64,000 nt of DNA from the NCBI RefSeq assembly GCF_002999335.1, contig NW_020312137.1, positions 1-64,000 of the forward strand. The letters run 5' to 3'. The DNA is from Cyclospora cayetanensis. Taxonomy: Eukaryota > Apicomplexa > Conoidasida > Eucoccidiorida > Eimeriidae. A program made the translations under genes and the position numbers. Below the pieces are notes generated by a model. The model saw only the letters and a list, made by a program, of their open reading frames with translations. It did no database searches and was not told the origin of the DNA. Positions 35,301-46,481 of the stretch are shown one piece after another (the stretch's first letter is position 1; every line of letters begins with the position of its first letter).

Positions 35301-38300
35301 AGCCTTCTGTGGGGCTTGGGGTGTCTCTGCGGAGTTCGCGCGCGACTTTGTTTTTTGCGCTGCAGCGAAACTCTCTGCCTGGTCTGCCGCGAGTGCCTGT
35401 CTCATGTGTTGTGTTATACATATATATGTATGTATGTGTGTATATATGTATACATGTATCTATATATGTATATATATATGTATATATGTATATGTGTATA
35501 TGTATAAATGTATATATATATATGTATGTAGCCGCGGGGGCATGCTGGCGATCTGCATGCAGCATCTCGTTTTACTAGGGGGTCCAAACAGCGAGTGGCT
35601 ACCCCTAGACTTTGGATCTGAACCTCGTGGCTCTGGAGGCGGCGTCGTGCTTGTGGAGGAAATTGATGGCTTGCGCGTGCTGACATCCACAACAGCAGAA
35701 CTTATTCGGAGGGCAGCGGCAGCAACGGAGAGTGTTTTTGGGGTGGGGTCGTGTGATCCCTCAGCTATGCTCTGCTATGCACTGGAACGCCTCTACGCGC
35801 AAGACGCTGCAGCAGAAGAAAGTCTTCGCGCCATCAAACCTGATCTTGGTAATGAGAAGCTTTTCCAGTCCTTCTTTCCCCCGCACACGCGCGAGTATCG
35901 TTGTACGGGCTGCTGCTGTTGCTTTTGCTACCAGTGCTTTTGCTGCCAGTGCTTTTGCTGCCAGTGCTTTTGCTGCCAGTGCTTATGCTGCTGCTTTTGC
36001 TTTTGCTGCTTATGCTGCTGCTTTTGCTGTTGCTTCTGCTACCAGTGGTGAATGCTGCTACTTTTGCTGCTCCCCAGAGAGAGGCTCGTCAAGGCTTCGG
36101 GTGTGTGCTGCTGCCACTACTGCTACTGTTGCTTGCGCCTGGGGTGATGCAGCGGCTGCAGCTGCATCCTGCTGCGAGGCGGCTTGCTTAGAGTTGCGGA
36201 GTGACAGGGCAGCCTTCCTGCTCTCAGCAGCGGCATTCGGCAGACGCTTCCTCGATGAAGATCGTGCAGGAATTTCACAGAAGCAGTTCATCAGAGCATG
36301 CAGAGACATCAGGTGGGTGGAGTGTCTCTCTTAAGGAGTAAATAAGGCTCAAGGAAGAGTAGCACGTCCAGCAAAGCGAGAAACGCCTCCACGCTGCCAC
36401 CCTTCACAGGCCTCCTCGCAAACCCCTTGCGCGAAACGATTACCACACGGCAGGCAGTTCAGACTTTGTTCTCCGAAAGAATCTGACTGTTTTGCATCAC
36501 AGGATCTGCACCTGTCTGCGAGAAGCTCCCCTTGATATGCCCATCACCGTAGTTCAGCTCCGCGCGCTAACCCTTGCCAAGCTCGTTCGACGAATTGCCA
36601 AGTTCGCGTGGCTACTGCTCTTGCTCCTGCTGCTTTTGCTGCTACTGCTACTTTTGCTGCTACTGCTACTTGTGCTGCTGCCAAGATGACTGCTGCTGTT
36701 GCGCGCGTCTTTGTGCTTCGCTGTTCGAGCTGAGTCTGCTTTAAGCGATGCCGCTAAAAAGCCACTCAGACTTTATACGCCGTGTACGATTGACGGACTA
36801 CGCATGTATGTGTATGTTGTATGTACACCAATGTGTGCACAACAATGTATGTACAACAACGTATGCACAAAAATGTATATACAAAACTGCATGCACACAA
36901 CTGTATGCACAGAAATGTATCTATGTACAAACATGTATGCACAACAATGTATGTACAACAACGTATGTACACCAATGTATGCACAAAAATGTATGCATGC
37001 ACAAAACTGTCTGTACACCTACGTATGTACACCAGTGCAGCATGCACAAAACTGTATGTACACCAATGTATGTATGCACAAAAATGTATGTACACCTACG
37101 TATGTATGCACAAAACTGTATGTACACCTACGTATGTATGCACAAAACTGTATGTACACCTACGTATGTATGCACAAAACTGTATGTACACCAATGTATG
37201 TATGCACAAAACTGTATGTACACCTACGTATGTATATGCACAAAACTGTATGTACACCACTGTATGTATGCACAAAACTGTATGTACACCTACGTATGTA
37301 TATGCACAAAACTGTATGTACACCTACGTATGTATATGCACAAAACTGTATGTACACCTACGTATGTATGTATGTGTGAGACGCAGTCGGCATCAGCATT
37401 TGCTGGCTGTGCGTATCTGCGAGTATAGCGGTCTGTGTCCACGGGGAGTGCTGGTATCGTGGTCTCTTGCCAAGATATCTCGCTGCGCTTCTTTGACGGA
37501 CGAAGAGCTGACGGAGGCTGTGTGCAGTAGGATGCATGCGGTGGCAAGGCTGCCTCCAGCTGCAGCAGCAGCAGCAGCTGCTGCTGCCGCCTCTGCCAAA
37601 GGCGGTGGAGGGGATGCTACCGCTTCCCTCGCGCAGAGCTTCTTTGGCTATGCCTTCTACAACAGACCAGCCCAGCAGCAGCAGCAGCTGCAGCTGCAGT
37701 CTCCGCTTCCTTTCGCGCGGCTTGCGCTGTGCGCGGCTCAGGCGGGGAGGCCTGTGCTCGCTACGCGGCTGGCAGCCTTTGAAGCTGAGCCGAAGGTGGG
37801 GCTTGATTTCTTTTTCTGCATGCGGTGCTGCGCGCATGCAAGCCGGGGACACGTTGCCTTTAGCAACGCTTCGCGCGCGCGTCTTTCTGCTTCGCTTGCC
37901 GATGCAGGCGCAGGTGTCGCTGCTCCTGAAGCTCGCCAAAGTGTCGCTGGCTACGGAAAAAGCGGCAGAGGCTGCAGACGCAGATCTGCTGCTGCAGTGC
38001 CTTGCGGCAGCCCTTGCAGCGGATGCTGACAGCCCAGACGGACGGTAATACCACGCGCTGCACCCGCGGCTGCTCTCGAGGAAGCTGCATTTGAGATTCA
38101 CGGGGATAATGGAATAGCGGGGAGGAGGGGGAGGGGAGGGAAGGAGAAGCAGAGAGTCTATCGGCTACGCCAAGGGCCGCAATGTATGTATGTGAATGTG
38201 TATGTGTATGTGTGGGGGGGGTGTTGGTGTATGTATACGTATATGTACATGTATGTATGTGTATGTATGTATGTATGTATGTATGTATGTGTGTACACGT

Positions 38301-41300
38301 ATATGCATGTGCATGTTTGTATATGTATCTGTGTATGTACGTATGTATGGCTGTAGGGTAGACATGAGTCAGCTGGTGGAAGCCTTGCACGACCACCCAG
38401 CAGCTCAAAGCGTTTTTGCCATCTACTGCAAGCAAACTGGCCAGCTTCAGCTTGTGAGCTTGTTGTGCCGCTTCAAGTGTCTCTGTTGAGCTTGCCGAGT
38501 TCTCCTAGCTTGGCCTCTAGAGCAGCGATCTGCTCTGAAAATCCCTTCCCCTTCACCCTCTAACCCTCTACCCCCTTGGTACCCCTCCCTCCTCATGCCC
38601 TTCCTCCTTCTTCCCTTTGCGTTGCAGCAGCTGCCTCTGCAATGCGACCTGTGTGTTGACGACTTGCGACGCCGTGCTTTTTCCCTGCAGTCTGTATTTG
38701 TATCTGTATATGTATCGTATCTGTATTGTCTCTGTATTCGTAACTGTGTCTGTATTTGTGTCTCTGTTTGCGTCTCTCTCTATTTGTGTCTGCGTCTGTA
38801 TTTGTACCTGTATTTGTGTCTGCGTCTGTACTTGTATCTGTATTTGTATCGTATCTGTATTGTCTCTGTATTCGTAACTGTGTCTGTATTTGTGTCTCTG
38901 TTTGCGTCTCTCTCTATTTGTGTCTGTGTCTGTATTTGTACCTGTATTTGTGTCTGCGTCTGTACTTGTATCTGTATTTGTGTCTGCGTCTGTACTTGTA
39001 TCTGTACTTGTATCTGTATTTGTATCGTATCTGTATTGTCTCTGTATTTGTGTCTCTCTCTATTTGTGTCTGTGTCTGTATTTGTGTCTCTGTTTGCGTC
39101 TCTCTCTACTTGTGTCTGTGTCTGTATTTGTACCTGTATTTGTGTCTGCGTCTGTACTTGTATCTGTACTTGTATTTGTGTCTGTATTGTGTCTGTATTT
39201 GTATTTGTGTCTGTATTGTGTCTGTATTGTCTCTGTATTTGTAACTGTATCTGTATTCGTGTCTCTATTTGCGTCTCTCTCTACTTGTGTCTGTGTCTGT
39301 ATTTGTACCTGTATTTGTGTCTGCGTCTGTACTTGTATCTGTACTTGTATTTGTGTCTGTATTGTATCTGTATTGTCTCTGTATTTGTAACTGTATCTGT
39401 ATTTGTGTCTCTATTTGCGCCTCTCTCTACTTGTGTCTGTGTCTGTATTTGTACCTGTATTTGTGTCTCTATTTGTGTCTCTCTCTCCCTATTTGTGTCT
39501 GTTCCGTGTTACAGCTTGAGCAGTACTACGAGCGCGTTGCAGCCGCTCAAGAGGCAGGGCTCTGCTGTCTGTCCCTTGCGGAAGCAGCAGCTGCTGCGGG
39601 AGCGGAGTGGGAGCAGCGGCGTGGCTGGTTGGCATATGCGGGTGGCTTTTTCGCGTCTGTCAAGGATTCGCAGCTGCCTGCTGCGGTTGCTCATTCAGAG
39701 ACCCTCACGAGTCTTGAGTTGCTCTCCATTCAGGTGACATGTACTGCAGTTTCTTGCGCTCTCTGCAGCTGTCTGCTGACGCTGCAGGAAGGCTGCGCTA
39801 TCCCATACAGCCGCTCTAGTGCGTGGCAGACTGCGATGGATGCAGCAAGCACGGAGGGCCAGGGTGTGATGGAGGCTGCAGCAGAGACGTGGCTGCTTTC
39901 GCCTCTTAAGGCGATGTGCTGTCGCCTGCGCTGTCTGTGCTCCCGCTGCTGCAGCGTGACTTGGAGGTAAAGGCAAACACATGCGGATGGCTAGGACCTC
40001 CCCACAAGTTTGCTGGCCTCTCCCTCATGCAGACTATCCGGCAGCTCATTTTAAAGTACGGGTTGGTGTGTTGCTTCTGTCTTTGAGGAAGGGCGTCGTC
40101 CTTCCAGAGACTCCTCATACCGCCTTACCCCCATACCTCCCTCCTTCGCGGAGTACTTTTTGCAGACGAGGGGTCCATGCGGCTACCGAGCCTGCCGAGG
40201 CTTCCATATATATATATATCTATTCATATATATTTATATGTGTATATTTATGTATATTTATTTATGTATATTTCTATATATATATATACTAACCTTTTAT
40301 TGGCATCCAAATACATATACGTGTACGCGTAAGTCTGCATACACTTGCATCATGCGCGCAGAATGGAGTTTGCGGAGGCCGACAATCTGAAGAAGGTGTT
40401 CAATGTAGGAGATGCTCGCTACTGGCGATGCAAGATTGATGCCTTGGCGGATGGGTGCGCACTACTTGTTGCATGTGTCTGCAGATTGGGTATTCCTTTC
40501 TTTGCAGGGATTTATATAAATATAGGGATATGTATACATGTACCTTGACGTGTATACATGTTCGTTGGGAGCAACGTTTTCTCATGGTAGTGGCTTTTGG
40601 AGGAGGGCGTCTAACCTCTGCGCAAGTACGATTGCGGCTTATTGCGCTTTAAATTCTTGAAAGGAGGCATTTTCAATGGGTTTTTTGTGCATGCTTGTCT
40701 TTGCTTTGATCTTTTGCTTCAGCATGCATTTCGATGAGCTGCAAGCGTTTGCCAAGTACCGAACTTCCCCCATAGGCTACGAGCCCTTTGTTGAGGCTTG
40801 CTTGCGCAAGGGCAACAGAGAGCTTGCCCGTGAGGAATCAGTCTCTCTCAGAAACTTGACTTTCCATGCACGATCGCTACTTGTAGCTTGACAGCGAGCG
40901 AAGTGTGTGTCGCGCAGGCTGCAGAGGAAGCGTTTCGTAGGCGCACGCGGCTACAGGGAGGCAAGGGGAAGCGCTGGTCGTGGTCATGATGCGCCGCGAA
41001 AGACGCTTCTCCGCGAGCCAGATCTCTCCTTCGGTGTGCATGCGCTGCAGTTCAACTCACGTACAAGGTCCAGGGGGCTGAGGCTCGCGCGCGTTTCTTC
41101 TCGGCCTTGGGGAGGGAAGACGAGGCGGCTGCAGCTTTGCAGACCCCTCAACAGGTAGGTAGAATCCTTCTTCTGGTTGTGGTGTTTTCACGCTCTTGCC
41201 ACTTTGCAAGATGCCCGCGTCTCTGCTGAAGACGTTGCATTTAGCTCTGCTCGGGTGTATTCTACGGTGATGACCCCTCGTTGCCAATTTCATGCCGTTT

Positions 41301-41777
41301 CGGGGTGACTGTCGGTTTCGTCCTCTCCGCGATAAGCGGGCAGCTGGATCGCAAGCCTGCCAACAAGCGTGGGCTGCTAGCAGTGGGCTCTTGGCGAGCG
41401 GGCGTAGTGATTTCTGGCACTGCTGACACGGCGGTAAACGAGTGCAGCCGTGTAGTTCAACCTCTTTGGAAGGGGCCGGCATCATCTGCGGCTGCTAGTG
41501 TGCACCCTTTGTTGATTTCAAGCCTAGCGGGGAAATGCGGGAGAAGCTCCATTAATGTATGTGTGTCTGTGTGTGTGTGTGTGTGTCTGTCTTTCTGTCT
41601 GTCTGTGTCTGTTTGCGCCTCTCTACTCGCTTCAGAGCGTTGGTGGTGGACTTCTGCAAGCTCTGTCAGGGGCTTTTTCGAGGCGTAGCGCTACACATGA
41701 CTGAGACAGGAGGTGCTGCTGAGGATCGCCTGGCCTCGCTCAAAAAACAGAAGGACCCTAGAGTCAATTCTGGCTAG
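32372..41777 (+). CDS. VPS16: VPS16, core subunit of HOPS/CORVET tethering complexes
   Basis: Vacuolar/endolysosomal tethering subunit. It pairs with VPS33 and stands at the core of HOPS and CORVET on late endosomes and related organelles. The ATG at 32372 opens the family N-terminus: VTVDWQQLAGVSYRRQRLF, then IVAGAPWGGPLAAVR. Following blocks match in order: LFTARGRLIASLPWTFTRLV (about 32862), LVCVFADSVVRTFSPAGEKL (about 33085), AGIAVLTSTNQVYIN (about 33640-33690), RLLVATEEGALLLVDRNGCQ (about 34552), IAWCGDDCLGVYVPL (about 35178), FLLSAAAFGRRFLDEDRAGI (about 36213), LAVRICEYSGL (about 37402), RLALCAAQAGRPVLATRLAA (about 37719). Then come VSLLLKLAKVSLATEKAAEA (about 37916), MSQLVEALHDHPAAQSVFAI (about 38363), TIRQLILKYG (about 40032), MEFAEADNLKKVFNVGDARY (about 40363), RTSPIGYEPFVEACLRKGN (about 40758-40815) and RFFSALGREDEAAAALQTP (about 41089-41147). 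The last exon ends at a stop 41775-41777. Intron repeats stretch roughly 850 codons over 9.4 kb. Confidence 0.88.
33203..33386. repeat. 39-bp minisatellite in a VPS16 intron
   Basis: About four copies of a unit starting GTAGGAAGAAAAAGGAGGGG and ending GAGGAGCTTAGGTAGGCAG, the third truncated and extended by GTAGG units. It begins right after the exon that ends with KAEGGIIQ at about 33196. Confidence 0.85.
34014..34320. repeat. Pyrimidine-rich CTCCT/TTCTTCTCC imperfect repeat
   Basis: Two larger near-duplicates, each containing ATGCTTCTTCTCCT then ATTCCTTCTACTCTCCCTAG, are flanked by smaller CCTAATGCTCCTCCT units. It is a strongly C/T-biased strand in the VPS16 intron before the exon near 34.5 kb. 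Confidence 0.75.
35412..35535. repeat. (TATATG/TATGTA)n repeat in a VPS16 intron
   Basis: AT-rich alternating purine-pyrimidine tract of TATATATGTATG units between VPS16 coding blocks at about 35.2 and 35.55 kb. Confidence 0.85.
35908..36055. repeat. 15-bp TTTTGCTGCCAGTGC minisatellite
   Basis: Several near-perfect copies of CAGTGCTTTTGCTGC, then a CTGCTTTTGCTTATGCTG mix. It lies in a VPS16 intron before the FLLSAAAFGRRFLDE exon. The Cys/Ala/Leu-rich readings in its three frames are not supported as protein. Confidence 0.8.
36805..37376. repeat. 32-bp minisatellite in a VPS16 intron
   Basis: The unit starts TATGTATGCACAAAACTGTA and ends TGTACACCTACG. It is nearly perfect in the right half (37080-37370) and decays toward the left. 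A related unit with AACAATGTATGTACAACAACG sits at the left edge. It keeps long frames open on both strands. Confidence 0.9.
38178..38356. repeat. (TATG)n/(TGTATG)n repeat in a VPS16 intron
   Basis: Tandem ATGTATGT units with a GGGGGGG interruption near 38214. It ends just before the acceptor of the exon starting MSQLVEALHDHP at about 38363. Confidence 0.85.
38693..39512. repeat. Large TGTGTCTGTATT-type satellite block in a VPS16 intron
   Basis: About 800 bp of TGTATCTGTATTTGTGTCTG-like units arranged in a higher-order pattern. A block of roughly 150-200 bp, starting with CGTATCTGTATTGTCTCTGTA and running to TTTGCGTCTCTCTC, recurs near 38728, 38850, 39028 and 39230-39420. There is no stop codon in at least one plus frame for more than 1.1 kb. 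Confidence 0.9.
40207..40290. repeat. (TATATT)n AT-rich intronic repeat
   Basis: Tandem TATATATA/TTTATGTATATT units in the VPS16 intron between the TIRQLILKYG block and the MEFAEADNLKK exon. Confidence 0.85.
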
Positions 41778-43867
41778 CTGGGAAGCGATGTTGGAGGCTG
41801 AACCAGGGCAAGGGACGAAACGCAACCGCTGCTGAATGAAGCTGTAGGCGGCGTCTTATAAGAAGGCAGACCCTCTGTCCTGCATATCCGTGTATTTATG
41901 TGATCCATCTCACAAGGCCCCCTTTTCTTTCTCCTGCTACCTTGAAGCGCCTCATGGCCGGCGCGCAGAGGCGTTTTCACAGTTCAGCACATCGCGAAAT
42001 TGCTGCACTGCCACACGAAGCATCTACCATACTGCTGGAATATGCTCCGCACCGCGCACACAAAGTGCGCCCGTCATTCGCATGTAGTCCGAGCTGCACG
42101 GCCATGGCCAACTGAAAAGCCTTGCTGCAACGACCTCTTGCAGTGTCGCTGCAGGAGTTCTCAGACACATTTCGCTTTGTGTGGTAGTGGGAAGGGGGCT
42201 TTCTTTCCCAGCGCGCTAGTGGAGCCACGTGCTCACTGAGTGGACGCTCGCTCCTATTTCAAAGTGGCTATTAGACAAGGGGGCAACCATCTTATTTCGC
42301 TGAAACATACCGCAGCTGCTTGTGTGTAGTGTACCTGTTTACCAGCCGGGTGGCGCTGGAGCAGTGGAGCGACGGCTCAGTAGCGAGTGGCGGGCTTCAA
42401 GGCAGTACCCCTACTCAATAACGATAACAAAGAAAAGACGACGCCTTGTTGTGTAGTGACATATGGCATGCATGTACCCATAAGAATGGACGCTTAGAGC
42501 GCGTGTGGATGGTTCATGTCAGCCCGTGCCGTAGCCGGTATCTGCAGGGACAAGGAATATGCAGAAACAGCAATGCGGCTGTACTACACTGGAAAGACTA
42601 CACTTCCTTATTCGGTAGCAGATCAAGGAGAGAACGGGGGCAGAGAGAAGACTTCAGGAAGGGAGAGCATATCTAGAGACACGTCACCAGAGGTCACCCG
42701 GGAACGCGTGTGCGTTGCGCGCTAGTTACCGTATCACCTTCGGCTTCAAATCGATTTGAAATTTGCAAGATCACAGCTAAGAAAGCCTCCCAACTAAAGC
42801 CAGTGAGTGCAGCACTTCTGGCTTCAAACACAAGCATGGGCTACAGATGGAACCTGCAGTGTGCACTGCTTCGAGGAAACGTACTGAGCGCAGCCCGTCA
42901 CTTGCGTGAGGGCCATTTGGCCGCTGTATACTCTCAGAAGCAAAATATCTCTTCAAAATTGGTTTTTTGCGGGATTTCTTAGGCAGGATCAGTAGGAAGC
43001 ACATTCTGTATTTATCGTCGAAGCTCCCAGCCCCCGGTTATCTGATCCCGCCTAGTGATTTTGACGCGGCAAACAAGGGCATTTCTTTGCATCAGCGCCT
43101 GTGTCAAATCCTGAAGCAGCTTAAATTGGTGCTTGGCTTGTATCATCTGTTTTTATTTCTGCATGTGGTGCTGTGTGCGCCGCATTCCTCCATGGTGTCC
43201 GCCGCTGCGTTCCCTACGCCGTATGTGGCGAGCTTGTTCTAGGACCTGATCTTCCTTTCGCGGGAAGCAGAATCGCAGGGGATAGGTAGGTAACAGTGTA
43301 ATATTTTGACTGCCAGGCAGTACTTTGCAGCGGGGAACCTAACGGAAAATCGGCCAGCTCTTCCAGTGTTGCTGTCCTTTTTTGGTGCTTCTGGCAACCG
43401 TAGAGTTCGCTCTTCCCTTTGCCTTGAAACTTGCATCGCATCGAAGGCTTCAGCGGTCCAGCGAGCATGCGCGTCAGTAGTCAGCACACAGCTGTGGGCG
43501 TCTGAGCCCCCTTTCACCGTCCCTAGGCGCTTCGGTTGGCAACCTGCGTAAGCATACAAGGCGTCTAAGTTGCAAGTTGATTCCTTCTCCGCGAGCTGGA
43601 CGGCAGACGATGCCAGAAGCAGAGACCGTGCAAGGCAACCTTTCACTTGGCAGGATGCTTTTTCCATACGACGCGCATCAGGATGATGGAAGCCCAGACA
43701 CATGTGTGTGCGCTCATGGATGCTCCTGCACTGCTTAGCAGTACGACTTCGCCGGCATGGGCGCTTGCATGGCGTCCTTGCAGATCCTTCTCTATTAGCC
43801 TTGCAGGAGCCTCTCGAGCGTTTTACGGACTTTGCGTGCACGCTGCGTGTGTTGCGCTTTAGGTCTC
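41778..43867. other. Region upstream of the AP2 gene, possible unassigned exons
   Basis: No gene could be modelled. Some plus-strand blocks look exon-like by content: AVAGICRDKEYAETAMRLYY (about 42525-42590), DFDAANKGISLHQRLCQILK (about 43055-43120) and LQEPLERFTDFACTLRVLRF (about 43800-43862). They could be 5' exons of the AP2 protein downstream or a separate small gene. Composition is repeat-poor. Confidence 0.3.
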
Positions 43868-44878
43868 ATGCCCTCCAAGCGAAAGTGTGGGAGCAGCCAG
43901 CACCAGTGGGTAAGCTGCAGTCTTCCTCTCCGTCACGGCTCGCCGCAGGGGTTCAAAAGCCTGCTGCTCAAGCCTCACCACTGCTCTCTCTTGTCCGCAT
44001 GGCAACTGATGGTTGCACCGGAGCAGGCACAAGGCGCCCCTCCTCCAAGAGGGGGGGGCAGCTCTCCGCAGCGACGCCGTCGCAGCGCGTGCCCACAGTC
44101 CAGAAAGCAGCAGCTCACGGCGCGCTCTTCATTCGCGATGAAGTTGGCCTCCTCGCACGCTGGCAGTGAAGAGCCTCGTGCGACTGCGTCTTCGTTCGCA
44201 GTGGCCGTGACTGGCCTCGCTCAGATGTCGCATGGATGCCCCTCGTACGATCCGCAAAACTTTTATCCGATTGCAAATCCACAGCTCCCCTTCCTCTCGG
44301 CCTGTAGGAAAAAAGAGGCAGCGTCGTTGCAGCAGCAGACACTGTCTCCCCGACAGGTGGTCATCATGTCCTCTCACAAGGCAGTAGTTAAGCCAGTAGG
44401 GCCCCTGCCTGTGGTGAGGCCGCTGCCTGATTCCCCGTATCGCAAGAGTGACTGTAGTGCATCGCATCGTCCACGCCGGGCAGTTCTTGCCCCCTCTACA
44501 CGCGGAGTCAGCAGGTCGATCGAAGGTAACTCGAAAGAGGCACTGCTTGGGAAGCCTTCTCCGCAAGCACTCCCCGCCAGGTGCAAACGCGCAAGCGCCC
44601 CCCGAGCAGCTACCTGCCCTGCAAAGCTGCCTCACGGAGAAGACCCCACACCCGCAGACTTAGCGCGAATCGCTGAATACGAACCGTCCCACCACATCCC
44701 CGGAGTTCGCTTCAATACGCGGAAGAAGCAGTGGCTGGCCGCGTGGAATATCATGCCTGACAAGGAAATCAGAAAGCACTTTTCCGTTGGCGAGTACGGA
44801 TATGTGGGTGCTTGGGAAAGGGCTGTGCTGTGTCGTCTGGACGCCGAACGCACTGTCACTACACACGTCGGACGGTAA
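43868..44878 (+). CDS. ApiAP2 DNA-binding protein
   Basis: The C-terminal 60 residues form an apicomplexan AP2 domain: HIPGVRFNTRKKQWLAAWNI followed by KEIRKHFSVGEYGYVGAWER and a basic/acidic helix ending LDAERT (44688-44860). The three-strand-plus-helix pattern, with GVR-, KQW-A-W and the KxFSV-yGy motif, matches AP2 domains of Plasmodium and Toxoplasma transcription factors. The rest is Ser/Pro/Gln-rich and disordered in appearance. ATG 43868 (MPSKRKCGSS) is the first good start in frame, but a GTAAGC directly after QHQW (about 43910) may be a donor, so upstream exons are possible. The frame stops at 44876-44878. A GTAAGG at 44874 could instead splice to a following frame ending AEAISSALREIQELGT at 45020. 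Confidence 0.6.
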   Translation: MPSKRKCGSSQHQWVSCSLPLRHGSPQGFKSLLLKPHHCSLLSAWQLMVAPEQAQGAPPPRGGGSSPQRRRRSACPQSRKQQLTARSSFAMKLASSHAGSEEPRATASSFAVAVTGLAQMSHGCPSYDPQNFYPIANPQLPFLSACRKKEAASLQQQTLSPRQVVIMSSHKAVVKPVGPLPVVRPLPDSPYRKSDCSASHRPRRAVLAPSTRGVSRSIEGNSKEALLGKPSPQALPARCKRASAPRAATCPAKLPHGEDPTPADLARIAEYEPSHHIPGVRFNTRKKQWLAAWNIMPDKEIRKHFSVGEYGYVGAWERAVLCRLDAERTVTTHVGR

Positions 44879-46481
44879 GGCCAGAGCGCAGATCAGTGCA
44901 CTTCTGGTGGCACGGGAGGTAGTACTAGGGCTCTGCTTGCGTCTGGAGCACCCGCAGCAGCAGCAGCACGCCGAGGCCATAAGCAGCGCCTTGCGAGAAA
45001 TCCAGGAACTGGGAACATAAGGCCTTCCCTTCCTATCAAAGCCAAGCAACTTAAAACGCATGCATGAAGTCAACAGGCGCAAAGACGGCTAGGGCCTAGG
45101 GCCACACAGAGAGCACTTCGCGCCGCTCACACAGGCGCTCGAGAGTTACTTCTGCCGCATTGGCGGAGTCGTCAAACGTTTCGCTCGCGGGCTCTCTTGC
45201 TGGCGCCAGCTTCCACGCGGCGCCCTTGGCAAATCAACTCACTGTGGTCGCCTCAACGGGTGAAGTGCCCGCCGAGAGCTGGCGGTGGCGCTACCAAGAG
45301 TGCGACTAAAGCTCAACACGAGCAGGGGAGAGCGCACCGTGAACACGGAGACGCACGTGTGCATGCGCTCGTGTGACTGGAGTCTCGACGGAGCGATTAC
45401 TGGCCTTGGTGGAACTTTTATGAATTAAGGCTGTTATCGCTTTGCTTGCAATTGACCGGGGCCCTTAAATAAAAAATAATTTGGCGTTATTAACTCGGGC
45501 CCTTTCATGCAGAAGCGCAAAATATGAACTATGCACGTCAGACACGCAAATTCTGTATGTCCAGCGAAGAATTGCTAGAGAGGCCTTAGTACAAGCGTTG
45601 AATGGGCGAGCGCGAGCGGACAAGCTGTCACTAGTATGTATTTTCGAAGCAGTGGTCACATGGGAGAAAACCCTGTGCGCGCACATCACACTGTGCGACC
45701 CGACCCCCCGGAGTGCGTCTGCATTCCACATTGGCCAATAGGACCTTCTGGGGTGCGCATGATCCAGTTCCATAAGCGTCCAGTAGTCCACTGTGCGAAT
45801 GCTGTTTTCTTTCTGATGGGCAAAGTTGTATGCTCGTGCTGGGCAGGAATCTCTTTTTGGGCGCATCGTATGTGCGTGTCTTGGAAATGACTGTCTACCA
45901 TGACGGTGTTGGGGCGTGTATGTGCAATCCTTGGTGGTGGCAATCGCATGCCATGTCGTTCTCATATGTCTGGCTGCATTCGGAGCTAGGTGTATAGAGT
46001 CGCTTCTCAGCGCAACAAGTGATGCGCATCGGCGGCGGAAGTCACTTAGAGGAGGTTTGTGCCGATAGGGTAGCCGGCCTGCTCCACTCGAGCTTGTGTC
46101 GTTCGCGTGCCCACATGGACTATGGAGCCGTTTCCTTCAACTTTTCTATGGCAGAAAGCCCTGTTCGGTGCTGCAGTAGTCTCTCACTGTGTAAAAAAAA
46201 GGTAATACTATAAACACTGTAGGGATGACCGCGCGCCACAGACGGCTGGTATTGTATTCCCAGCTTGCATTCAACGAAACCAAGTGGAAGCGAAAGGAGC
46301 TGTCTGCAGGGAAGCGCACTGAAACTTTGACCCCTCAGTCTAAGCACAGTAGCTTCGGAAAGTCGTGCACTCAGATGTGGCTAGTGTGTGCAGCTTTCCG
46401 TCGAAAAAACTCAGCTTCCCCCAGGGGGAACGTGCGCTCAACCCACGGACTGCCAGGCAAAATACGAAGACCGTGGATCCG
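44879..46481. other. No gene supported, except possible AP2 tail
   Basis: The first 140 bp may hold an alternative last exon of the AP2 gene. Beyond that, open frames on both strands (about 45465-45965) are fragmentary and show no family features. A plus-strand block near 46380-46566 is protein-like and ends at a possible donor, but it overlaps the better supported minus-strand subtilisin end. Confidence 0.35.

Noticed and set aside
36699..38029. Overlapping Cys/Thr/His/Tyr-rich frames of 226-402 codons
   Set aside because: Three frames of the same 32-bp intronic minisatellite. Only the VPS16-like parts after about 37.4 kb are real.
38595..39737. 380-codon Val/Cys/Leu/Ser/Tyr-rich frame, resembling a multi-pass membrane protein
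   Set aside because: Pure product of the TGTGTCTGTATT satellite inside a VPS16 intron; conserved VPS16 blocks flank it.
45465..45965. 166-codon minus-strand frame
   Set aside because: Composition looks random, there is no family feature, and an equally open plus-strand frame overlaps it.
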